Source: Phoronis australis (lineage: Eukaryota; Phoronida; Phoronidae). Taken from it: DNA of 32,166 nucleotides. The stretch is taken from positions 181,967-214,132 of the forward strand of contig NMRA01000080.1 of the NCBI GenBank assembly GCA_002633005.1. The letters are read 5' to 3'. The position numbers and the translations under genes were made by a program. This document shows positions 1 to 9,672 of the stretch, piece by piece. Positions within the stretch are counted from its first letter, which is position 1, and every line of letters starts with the position of its first letter. The notes beneath the pieces were generated by a model. It was given only the letters and a program-made list of their open reading frames with translations, was not told the DNA's origin and made no database searches.

Positions 1-222
1 TACGCCGGAAGCTTTTCGGCGAATTATGCCTCGCACCGACTAAACCATCAAAGTCACGTTGTTATAAATACCTTTTGCGCATAGAGGAACACCTGAGGAG
101 GTTGTCGATGTGTTTAATTCCTTCCAACTCGAACAAATACTCCCGTTATGAAACTTTTTCTTCGAGCAGTCCCTATTTCAGTTCCCAAAATCGTGAACTC
201 ACCATTTTTATACTGCGCAAGC
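1..222 (+). repeat. Left arm of an inverted repeat pair, cut by the window edge
   Basis: The first ~215 bases recur in reverse complement at about 585-801 with only scattered differences, including the landmarks GCCGGAAGCTTTTC and CTTTTTCTTCGAGCAGTCCC. A diverged third copy lies at 8055-8345. The true left end is outside the window. No protein similarity is visible; short ORFs in it are chance. It may be a terminal or internal piece of a DNA transposon or foldback element, but that is inference. Confidence 0.8.
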
Positions 223-581
223 TCCAATTTTTACCGCGCTCGCTAGGTGATGTGACTTCATGACCTCAATCTTTAAATAGGCCAAAGATGAGCCATTGCG
301 ATCTTATCAGTCAAATGTTCGTTTCCAAAATGCCACCACTTATACTTGTCTTTAATTGGCGTTACTTGAAACTGATTGTATTTCAATGAATTATTGTTTG
401 TATTTTATAAAAATAAATGCTGTTGATATGACATTTAATAGTCTTTGTGCACATATTTGACATTTTAATATTTAACAACACGGCAAATGCACGGCTGGTT
501 CCCGGCAGCACGTACGCGAAGGGTGGGAACTTCAGCTTTCAAAGTTGGCCAGTAGGACCGCAACTTCTGACCTGCGGCCTG

Positions 582-801
582 GTTAAAAAAATGAAAATGT
601 TGATTTCACGATTTTGGGAACTGAAATAGGGACTGCTCGAAGAAAAAGTTTCATAACAAGAGTATTTGTTCGATTTGGAAGGAATTAAACACTTCGACAA
701 CCTCCTAAGGTGTTCCTCTATGCGCAAAAGGTATTTATAACAACGTGACTTTGATGGTTTAGTTGGTGCGAGGCATAATTCGCCGAAAAGCTTCCGGCGT
801 A
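582..801 (-). repeat. Right arm of the inverted repeat pair
   Basis: This is the reverse complement of 1-222, running from the TTTTGGGAACTGAAATAGGG block to TTCCGGCGTA at 792-801. The similarity stops at 801 only because the partner is cut at base 1, so the arm may extend right into the GC-richer stretch at 802-860. The 360 bp between the arms is AT-rich and shows no gene. Confidence 0.8.
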
Positions 802-2889
802 CAGAGCGCCTATAGCCTCTGCATCGCCTCTGGTTCGGGCCAACAGAGGCGATGGTCATTGCCTACAGAACAAAAGGCTATTGGCTTAAGAATGCTGTCC
901 TGCTGCTGTAACATTACACACCACCCAGACCATAAGAACTGGCATCAACGCTTACCTATCGCCAGGATTATGACAGACGACTTAATTAACCAATCAGAAC
1001 GCAGCATTCTTGGCACACCTTCGTCTGCGTTTCCAAGGCGCCATTTTACCCGACAAACCACACGTAGTCAAGTAAAACTTATTAGTTTATAGCTCAAGAA
1101 ATTGTCCGCTAAGAATGGGGAAACAGTGTTGATATGGCATGTGTAGCACCGACAGCCGTTATGCTGCTCCAGCATAATATCCTGTCATTTTTGGCATGTC
1201 CTAAGCCGAAAAATGATGTTGAAAAGCGTAAACTATGGATCAAACTCTACGGCCACACGAGCAGCTGCAGTTGCTTGATAACTCGAAGGCTATAATAAAC
1301 ACAAAATACATGTATATTAGTTCCAAGATACGCACTTTTCAGCTGGTGGCTATTCAGGGCTATCTCAGATTTTGACTCCCGAGTTTCCTACGTCTGGCCG
1401 CCTTTGTCTCGGTACCTGCTGGATCTCAGCACTCTGGAAATTGCTGTTTTCAAGGACATTTTTATTTTATTTTTTTTATTTATTTTAAACTAATGGACAT
1501 TATTTTGTTTCGTATCAGAGGTACATTTTTGTTATTCATCGACCATAGGCTAGCGTTCAACTGAACTTCTCTCCCGGTCAAAATTCAGAGATTCGATCGA
1601 CACAGGGAAGGGCACTGGATTACTGCCGGAATTCAAACCTTGGTCGAGCTGTTGTCACTAAAAATAAACTGTTGAATTACTTTTTGACGTGTAACTCTAG
1701 TATACACTATGTCTGTAGAGTTAGAGAGAGCTCATTTTGAAGTTATTCAAACATGATATTTAGATTTATGAAGCTTGTAACTTTTTGTAACCATACCACG
1801 ACTTAGTGATCATGCTACCTTCAAAATTAAATGAAAGCTACTTTTATGGAATGAAACTACAAAAATGCCAAGTTCATAAGAAGGTAGGCCTAATTTAAAT
1901 GTCTTAATGGTGCAAACGGCGGATAATTCCATAGGCGGATTTAGGAGGAGGAGGCTGCCGCTAGCAAAATGAAACAGCAAGATCGTGAAGTGTGAGGAAA
2001 TATTGAGTTCAGTAACTAGGCCAGGTAGCGGAAGAGGGGGGGCTCAGACCTCAGATTGCGTCGGAATCGTGTTCCTGTTTTTTTAGTCCACCAATAGATT
2101 TTCTGAACAAAAGGTCCAACGGTCTACATCCCTGGCTCCTGCAACTTTCATGCAATCGCACTTTGCCTAATTCCACGAGGCAACATATGTTGGGCCCCCT
2201 ATGGTATCCTAGATCCGTCACTGCATTCCTGACATTAATTTGACTTAGACACAGCAATAGACATACCGGAGCTAACTGTTTGCCTAGAACGAGAAGGAGT
2301 GTGAACCTGAAGTTTTTTATCAAAATATTTCGTTACAAGATTAGAAAAGCGTAAACAGTGCTATCGAGTCGACCTAGTCAGAGACTATAGTGCATGTGTT
2401 GTCTGTAATCTATGACCTACTTTACTCCAGGAGTCCCACCAGTTGTGACCTACTTTTCATTTGGCGAAATTTAGCAGACCGGACAGAATAAAAATATCGG
2501 TGAATCTTCACTGATTTTATTCGAAAGATGAAATCTATGGAATCGTGCAGATAATTCGACTTTAAGGTACATACCCACCTTTACATGAACATATCATATC
2601 AGTGGCCTTGTCATTTGTCAGGTGAAGGTAGCCCTGAGGCCGAGGGTTCTTCGGATTTTCGCTGGCTCCTCGAGTACTTATTTTTTCATCGTCACCTTTA
2701 CAAATTCCCATATCATGAACGTACGATTCTCTGTTGAAAAGCATCGTCTCTTGTCTCTGTCGAAGTGTTTTCAAATAGTACAAAAACACTCCTCGATTCC
2801 ACCAGGAAGGTCGTTTAGCGACAGTGTATTTGCCTCTGACATCTCATTCGATTGTCGGGTATCACGCGACTTTTAGCATAGGGGCGGAG
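802..2889. other. Stretch with no recognised gene
   Basis: The ORFs here are short, overlap on opposite strands and show no family signature. There is a T-rich low-complexity run near 1460-1490 and a short direct repeat of TGACCTACTTT near 2412 and 2447. Bases 2560-2880 lie just beyond the break of the gypsy element and could be degraded transposon sequence, but I cannot show it. Confidence 0.5.
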
Positions 2890-2892
2890 CTT

Positions 2893-4185
2893 GCGATAGG
2901 TCAATAATTGGCTTTGTCACATCATAGTAAGACAAGACGGGAGTTGATGCAATAAGCTGTTTCGTCCTTTTAAATGCTTCTTCTTGGGGCGCATCCCAAG
3001 TCCATTGGCGGTTTGACTTCAATAGATCATTTAGTGGACCGGTGACAGAGTTCAGGTCAGGTAGATATGAACCAAGTTAGTGTACCATTCCCATGAACTG
3101 ACAAACTTGAATGACTGACTTGGGCAGCTGCATTTGTAGGTTGGCTGTAACCTTGCCTGGGTTGGCCCGTATTCCATTCTTACTTAATAGGTGACCTAGG
3201 AACTTTAGCTCTTCTTTTCTGTAGAAGTATTTATCTTGATTAAGCTTCAGGCCAGCTCGGTGAAGGGTTTCAACGACCTTTGACAACCTAGCGTCGTGTT
3301 CGGCAGCATTCGCACCATACACCAAGATGTCGTCCATATACACAAACACGCCGTCCAGGACCTCTAGCACTTCTAGCATTTTCCTCATGAAGATTTCAGG
3401 GGCAGAGGTGATGCCGAATGGAAGACGACGGAAACAATAACGCCCAAATGGGGTTATAAAAGTCCTGGCTCTCTTCTGCTAGAGGGATCTGGTAGAAACC
3501 ACTCGCTGCGTCAAGACATGAGAAAAGTGTTGCTCCCAGGAGTCTCAAAGTCACATCCTCTAGGGTTGGCAGGACGAATCTTTCTCATTGGATGTTCACA
3601 TTTAACTTCCTTAGATCGACACAGAGTCTGACTTTGCCCGTTTTTTTCAACACAGGTACCATCGGGGCACACCACGTCGTAGGACGAGTTAAACCTTTAT
3701 GATTCCAAGTTTGATAAGATGGTCAATCTCCTCTTTCACTTTGTACTCAAGTGGAAACGGAGTACGTCGGGCATATGGCTGGGCATTCTCCTTCAGGGAT
3801 ATCTTGATTGGGTCAGTATTAAGAAGTCCTATATCTTCAGTAACGGAGTTAACTCGAACGATAACGTTCATCTGACTGGCTACTCCCCGGCCAAGAAGAC
3901 TTTCAACTTTTCCATCAACCACCATCACATGAAAACAATAATTCTGTCCCTTGAACACATAGTTCTTGCGACGAACTGTCCTCGACAAAGAGGACCACCA
4001 GGGCTTGACAGCTTAGCCTTGATATCTTTCAGAGGTCTTGGCTTGATCTTGAGATACTGGGAGTACGACATGATGGACACATCAGCGCCGGTGTCTATTT
4101 TGAATGTTTCGGAAGAGTTGCCCAAGGTGAGAGTCACCTTCCAAGCGGGGTCGCTATCATCACAGTTTAAGGCACCTAGGAAGTA
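2893..4185 (-). pseudogene. pol: gypsy protease and reverse transcriptase remnant, multiply disrupted
   Basis: This is the Pol segment of the same element. The retropepsin-like protease shows the catalytic motif in FKIDTGADVSIM (about 4098-4060). RT follows with a substrate-binding block containing KVRLCVDLRKLN, the first catalytic Asp in FSCLDAASGFYQIPL, and the YMDD box in VFVYMDDILVYG (3340-3329). The open segment 3388-3077 covers the palm and the start of the thumb. Lesions: frame changes near 3985, 3690 and 3465, and an in-frame TGA at 3587-3585 where CGA (Arg) is likely, a CpG-type transition. Sequence resembling the start of the RT/RNase H connection continues to about 2893 and then stops matching. 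It cannot make active enzyme. Confidence 0.9.
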
Positions 4186-4193
4186 GTCAACAT

Positions 4194-5096
4194 TTACTGC
4201 ACCACAGAACTGATCAGCCTGTTGGTCGTCCTCCTCTTCGTAAACTTCATTGACTTTGTTCTTACGGCATACGGAGGCAAAGTGACCCTGTTTCGAACAG
4301 AACCAACATATTTTCCCTCTGGCAGGGCAGGCTTCAGGCCCAGGGGATCTATGGACGTAACCACAATTAGGGTATTTCTTCTTCCCCGACTGGTCTCCAC
4401 TAGATTGCTTGGAGTTGGATTGGCTATGACGCTGGTGTGATGATTTCTTGGGCGATTTCTTTTTCTGACTTTTGCCCCCTTTTTCACGAAATTGACAGAT
4501 GCACCTTCACTCTGGTTAGACTGGACAAGTTCTTTGTATCGAGCAGTGTCTATGGCCTTTGAAAGTGTCAGGTTTTCCTGTTCCATTTGAAGATCACGCA
4601 ACAAGTCTTTGTCAGTCATCCTTGAGATAAGACGGTCTCGAATATGCACATCTTCTTTTTCGCCGAAATTACTATGAGCTGCTAGTTCATGTAGACTTCT
4701 AACAAAACTTTCAACTGACTCACCCTGCTGTTGGCTACGTTGATAGAATTTCGTTCTCTCGTGGATAGTGTTTTTGTGTGGAGCAAAATAGTCCTCGAAT
4801 TTCTGCACAACCATATTGAAATCGTCTTTTGGATCTGGTGGATTTGGCGCTTCCTCTGTTGGAACAGGTGTTTCAAATTTGAATGACTTGAAGATGTGTT
4901 GGGCTTGATGACCCATCGTATACACAAGTGCAGAGACTTGAACATCACCTTTTTCAACCCTGATTTTCTCTAGAATGTAGTTACGCATAAACCTGGTTTT
5001 CCAGTCTGGCCATGACGATGGTTTCGAGAAATCAAATGCTTCCGGTGCTTGATATTTAGACATTGTGGATGGTATGGTAGTGCTACACACACACAA
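4194..5096 (-). pseudogene. gag: gypsy Gag polyprotein remnant with zinc knuckle in a shifted frame
   Basis: Gag builds the virus-like particle in which the element's RNA is copied. The ORF starts at 5096; a second Met (5063) precedes SKYQAPEAFDFSKPSSWPDW, typical of gypsy capsid N-termini. The capsid-like region covers about the first 200 residues. After about codon 205 the frame leaves the Gag frame at an A5G5 run (about 4479-4488). The sensible continuation, rich in Lys/Ser, lies one base back and reaches the knuckle CWFCSKQGHFASVC (CX2CX4HX4C) at 4308-4267, in the same frame as the protease. The last ~90 residues of the open frame are therefore out-of-frame translation. The simplest reading is a 1-base loss in a homopolymer; a programmed -1 frameshift is less likely because the knuckle belongs to Gag. 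Confidence 0.85.
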
Positions 5097-5477
5097 TGAT
5101 TGACAGTACTCAGTAGTAGTAGATATTGACAGTTCACGAACGAGCTAGTCTATAGATTTGACGATCAGTGACACGGACAGTAATGACACAAATTCGACTT
5201 GACTGATGTGATGACTTGACTTTAAGACTTGACAAGGAAACAGGAGTCGATCCTACCTTTCCAGTTATCACTTTTGTGCCGACTGTCATGCAGGGAATGC
5301 TCAATTGACGATATGACTGCTGTGTAACTATGTAGACAATGTGGTCACAAACAAGCGATGACTTCATCCACAAAAATCTACCTTTTCATTCGACCATCCA
5401 CCTTCAAACTATAGTCCTAACTGTTCTCTGAGGCTTTATCTTTCGTTTTCAGCAATTTTCATTTAGTATTTCAAGGC

Positions 5478-5495
5478 ATCCCACTCCTGACACCA
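5478..5495 (-). other. Primer binding site complementary to tRNA-Leu 3' end
   Basis: The plus strand reads ATCCCACTCCTGACACCA, which matches the last 18 bases (CCA included) of a common metazoan tRNA-Leu. On the element's strand this is TGGTGTCAGGAGTGGGAT, placed directly after an LTR end in CA (5497-5496). It marks where minus-strand DNA synthesis would start and orients the element on the minus strand. The tRNA identity is from memory of leucine tRNAs with a TGTCAGGAGTGGGA-type acceptor complement. Confidence 0.85.
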
Positions 5496-5610
5496 TGTTT
5501 TAAGGCTACCAAATGAATGATGATAAAACCACGTTGTTTACATGAAACCGGAAGTACAGTATTTTTTTGCTGCGGGATTGACGTCGATACAAAATGGCGA
5601 CTGCCATTGG
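5496..5610 (-). repeat. Remnant of the gypsy 5' LTR
   Basis: On the minus strand this ~115 bp ends in AAAACA directly before the primer binding site, as an LTR should (terminal CA). The other end is lost, because LINE coding sequence starts at about 5606-5618. No second LTR copy is visible within the window, so the LTR length cannot be measured. Confidence 0.6.
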
Positions 5611-7800
5611 CTAATAAAATCTTGAACAAACAGTAATAAAACCTACCCGTGACAACAATATACTAGATCTCCTCCTGACAAACAATCCCAGTAGCATAGT
5701 TAAAACTGAGGTCATCCCTGGTCTTAGCAACCACGACATCATCTTTACAGAAATCGAAGTAAACTCTGCCACACAAAAACAAAAACCTAGAAAAATCTAC
5801 CTATTCAATAAAGGAAAATACGATGAGCTAAAAACTTACTTAGCTACTTTCAAAGATACATTCCTGAAACAAGATCATAATTTCTCCTCCATAAATGACA
5901 TGTGGTCAGTCTTTGCAAGACATGTCCTTGACGCTACTGCACGCTTCATCCTCCACAAAACTTGAAGACCAAAAAACCGAATTCCTTGGATAAATCTCAA
6001 ACTAAAAAACTCAGGAAAAGAGACAAACTCTTTCGCTGTTCCAAACATACTGGAAATGAAACTGACAGAGAAAACTTCCCAAATCTTAGGAAACTAGTCC
6101 AACAGGAAACTTGCAAACAACATAATTACACCTTCCCAGAGTAATAATCCAAAAAGATTTTACTCTTTCATCAAAAGTCTCAACAAAGAATCATCAAGTA
6201 CTGCTCCTCTAAAAAAAGATGGCTTCCTACACACTGACACAAAAACAAAGTCAGAAATATTAAACACACTTTTCCTCTGTCTTCACAAAGGACGATGGTA
6301 CAGATACACCTGACATGGGCACAAGCCCCTACAAGTCCATGCATGATATAACCTCCTCTACTGACGGTTTACGCAAAATGTTGCAAAACATCAATCCTCA
6401 CAAAGCCGCTGGACCAGACGAAATATCTCCTCACGTTCTTAAAGTAGCAGCAGAAGAAATTGCACCTGTCCTCCAAGAAATCTTTACCAAATCATATCAA
6501 ACATCTACAGTTTCGACAGAATGGCAAACTGCAAATGTAGCACCCATCTTCAAAAAGATGATAAAACCCTGGCTTCAAACTACCGCCCAATATCACTCAC
6601 CTGCATATGTTCCAAACTTATGGAGCACATAGTTGTAAGTAACATTATGCCTCATATCGACACAAATAATATACTTTACGCCTGGCAGCATGGTTTTCGT
6701 AGCCATAGATCATGTGAAACACAACTTGTCACATTCGTAGATGACCTCCTCCAAACTATGGAGGCAGGCACTCAAACCGACGCTGTGGTGCTGGACTTCT
6801 CCAAAGCCTTTGATAAGGTTTCCCATCCTAGACTCTTGGAGAAGATCAGATACTATGGTATAAGGGGTCTCACCCAGATTGGATCCAGTCATTTCTATCC
6901 CTTAGAACACAGAGAGTCATCGTTGATGGCGAGTTCTCAAATTCTTCCCCAGTCCAATCTGGAGTGCCCCGGGGCTCTGTCCTCGGCCCTGCACTCTTTA
7001 TACTCTATATAAACGACCATCCTGACACCATTCTTTCTACAGAAAACGTTCCCCCATAATATACAATTACAGCCTACACAACGCTTCACTCAAATGCATT
7101 AATGAAGCCCCATACCTCGGGGTCACTCTCACCAATATTTGATCATGGAACACTCATATAGACACAATCACCTCAAAGGCAAACAAAACTCTTTGCTTCA
7201 TTAAACGAAATCTCAAATATGCTCCTCAAAAAACAAAAGCCCTTGCCTACACTTCACTTGTTAGACCAAAACTAGAATACTCCTCGTCTGTCTGGGACCC
7301 ATCCACTTGTACAAACATGGAAAAAATAGAAAAAATACAGCATAGAGCAGCCAGGTTTGTTTTAAATGACCACTCAAGGTACTCCTCCATTTCATCCATG
7401 CTCAAAACTCTCAATTGGCCCACCATCCAGGAAAGACGAGCTCAGAACAAACTATCCCTTCTGTACAAGACCGTACATAACCTGGGTGCTATTCCTCACT
7501 CATACCTTCCAGACCTCCAGATCACGAAACTCCCACTCTCATACCTTTGAGAGATTATACATCCGCACCGCATACTACGCAAACTCTTTCCATCTACCAT
7601 TCTACTCTGGAATAGACTCCCACAATTTGCCATCTCGTCAGAAACAATAGGAATATTCACAAGTCACATCTTGAACACCAATATTACACGGTAATCATTA
7701 AGACCTTTTTATCTTGGCACTAACCACCACTTTGTTTTTATTATTATTTTTCACAGTTACGTGCACCTATGTTTTATACTAACAATGCGCCAACAAGTAA
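5606..7800 (+). mobile_element. CR1/jockey-like LINE, 5' truncated, with an internal deletion
   Basis: The sequence enters in the C-terminal part of an APE-type endonuclease (ILDLLLTNNPSSIV, then the LSNHD motif with catalytic His). It continues through a linker, the RT fingers (NPHKAAGPDEISP, NYRPISL) and palm (VVLDFSKAFDKVSH), and the conserved C-terminal domain (YLGVTL, HRAARFVL), to a stop at 7692-7694. The AT-rich tail to about 7800 is the probable 3' UTR. 5' truncation is normal for LINEs. The catalytic FADD block is missing at about 7045-7058. The 3' end is approximate because no target-site duplication was identified. Confidence 0.9.
5618..7694 (+). pseudogene. LINE ORF2 remnant: endonuclease C-terminus and reverse transcriptase
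   Basis: An intact product would nick target DNA and reverse-transcribe the LINE RNA in place. Endonuclease C-terminus: about 5618-5760. An in-frame TGA at 5963-5965 breaks the linker. RT: about 6370-7040, with IFKK, NYRPISLTCICSKLMEH, GFRSHRSCETQL and a palm motif containing the first catalytic Asp (VVLDFSKAFDKV). Frame changes occur near 6560, 6890 and 7515. After LYINDHPDTILSTEN the expected FADD strand and roughly 60-80 residues are absent, and the reading resumes at YNYSLHNASLKC ahead of YLGVTLTN. The end NTNITR then TAA at 7692-7694 looks like the natural C-terminus. Confidence 0.88.
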
Positions 7801-8054
7801 GGATCGATACCACGATCGTTTGTTGCTTTTTGGAAGAAGAACCATTTTGTGAGAAAATTTGCGAAATAATTTCTTTATTTCAGTTCATCTAGTTTTGAAA
7901 TCGTTGGCTTCAAGTTCTTGGCCTACCTGCAACAAACGCTACAGTTACAGTGGCCGTAGTAGTAGACGACTGCTCCTACTCCTAATCCTATACAGCATCA
8001 ATCAGATACAGGCACTGACCACCGTCTTTACTGGTCTTTACAGGACCTTAATAC

Positions 8055-8345
8055 ACCAGAAGCTTTTCCGCGAATTATGCCTGACACTGATTAAAACATC
8101 AAAGTGGCGTTTTTATAAATGCTTTTAAGTACCGTTTCACGGCATTTGCAGTGTACACAGAGGGACACTTGTGAGGCTGTCAATGTCTTTAATTTCATCC
8201 AATTCAAACAAATACTCCAGTAATCAAACTTTTTCTTCGAGCAGTCCTTTGTTCAGTTGTCCCAATCGGCAACTGCCCATTTTTACATTGCGTGCGCTCT
8301 TATTTTTACTGTGCCTGCCAGGAGCTTGGCTGGCAAACAGCTAGG
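8055..8345 (+). repeat. Third, diverged copy of the 1-222 repeat
   Basis: It is in the same orientation as 1-222: it shares AGAAGCTTTTCCGCGAATTA, an ACATCAAAGTGGCG block and CTTTTTCTTCGAGCAGTCC, and carries about 30 extra bases near 8130-8160. Similarity continues a little past the end of the inverted-repeat arm, to about position 250 of the first copy. It lies ~250 bp beyond the 3' end of the LINE. Confidence 0.7.
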
Positions 8346-9672
8346 TCACAGCTATGTGTTAAAATACTTTTGGAGAGGAAGGGAAAGGATAAAGCATTAT
8401 TTTCTTACTTAAGTTTTAATAAAAACGAAGCTTTCCTCATCTGACATCTCTTGTAATTGTCTTTTCCGTACAATTGTTTGCATTCAGTACCATCCAAGAA
8501 GTCTAGCCTCAGAATCATGTACTATTAGATAACCGCTCTTATCCCTCACTTATTGTGGTTTTTCTAGATGTATGACTATTCAATAACCATTTTATTTATG
8601 TCTCAGAGTGACATATCGATTTGGCTTGAAATTCGAAACGTGGCTTGCGAGGGATCTGAACTTGGATTTCTGAATTTTGCAAGTGCACATGTTACGCAAG
8701 CAGAGATGAAAAAAGTTATATAGACAAGTTGTGCACAAGGATACTCAATGTCTAAGATACGTTACGTGAATGTAGTATTGCTTGAAGTAAAAAGAGAACG
8801 TTCAAACATTTATTTGTACGCGAGACAATCAAACTTCAAAAAATAGTATGCATTGTGCCTGAATAAATAACAATTCTGATCAATAATAAACCACTGTCAA
8901 ATACATAACTGTGCAAAAATACAAGCCATTTTGACAGAGCAGACTACAAAATATTCCTTTATTTTTGTTGTCGTCAGTGTTGACCTGATTACCTATGGCA
9001 TCATGCAAGTAATTCCAAAACCATCAATATGAAGGAACTGAAGGTTTTTACCAGATGGCAAGAGTCATTTATATCACAGAAAAGTGAGGAATTATTAGGT
9101 TATTGAATTGTTTTGGGTTTATTAAAAGTATTAAGAAGAAATCGATTGTATTTAGAAAAAATGTCACTCTCAGGCTTTTCCCTCTAGTGGTATTTTGTCT
9201 AAAAACCATCGTGTTCCTCATAATACATTTAGTAACATCAGGACCATTCAATAACCTATATTAGCTACCAGAATTATGTTTTGAATGAATGATGTTTTAC
9301 CATCCTGTTTGATAGTTTTTATGATCTTTGATCTTACATCCCACTGCCTGCACGATTTATTTGGCACACCATCAAAACACGCGTTGCCAGCCATTACAAC
9401 AATGTCACAAGTTATTTTGGTCAGTTAGCCTACATAATCTGTACATGACAAAACGCGGAAAGGTATTAAGTAATCATAGTTTTATCAGTGCATTAATTTT
9501 GTAGCCGGACATATCGTTCATTATACTTTGTACACTGAACCGCACACCAGGCTTAATATTCCCAAACATATGGCTCCTCACCCCTCCTCTTTACTGCGAC
9601 TGTGGCGTTGTAGTGCCTGGGTGATTACATTGTGTGTGTACAGAATTTACCATATAGGCATGTGTTTTTCAG
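8346..9672. other. AT-rich region upstream of TMEM242 exon 2; a weak exon 1 candidate only
   Basis: Exon 1 of TMEM242 should lie in or left of here. One candidate is ATG at 9029-9031 to 9083, followed by GTGAGG. It encodes 18 residues, ends in the phase needed by exon 2, and would join as FISQK-S-GFFIVG. The match to family N-termini is poor, and no CpG-rich promoter is evident. The rest shows nothing I recognise. Confidence 0.3.

Larger units (their letters stand above)
2890..5610 (-). mobile_element. Degraded Ty3/gypsy LTR retrotransposon, 3' truncated
   Basis: Reading the minus strand, the order is LTR remnant (about 5610-5496), primer binding site (5495-5478), leader, gag (from 5096), CCHC zinc knuckle (4308-4267), aspartic protease with a DTGA motif, and Ty3/gypsy-type reverse transcriptase with YMDD (3340-3329). 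Similarity fades near 2890 at the RT/RNase H linker, so RNase H, integrase and the 3' LTR are missing. Several frame changes and a stop show the copy is dead. Gag-PR-RT order and the PBS type are standard for metazoan Ty3/gypsy elements. A CR1-like LINE abuts the LTR side. Confidence 0.9.

Noticed and set aside
763-1092. 109-codon plus-strand ORF
   Set aside because: It begins inside the inverted-repeat arm and has no family features or splice context; it is most likely chance.
4222-4440. Plus-strand ORF opposite the gypsy gag region, and a similar one at 3719-4186
   Set aside because: These are reverse-strand shadows of gag/protease, which have clear zinc knuckle and DTGA motifs on the minus strand.
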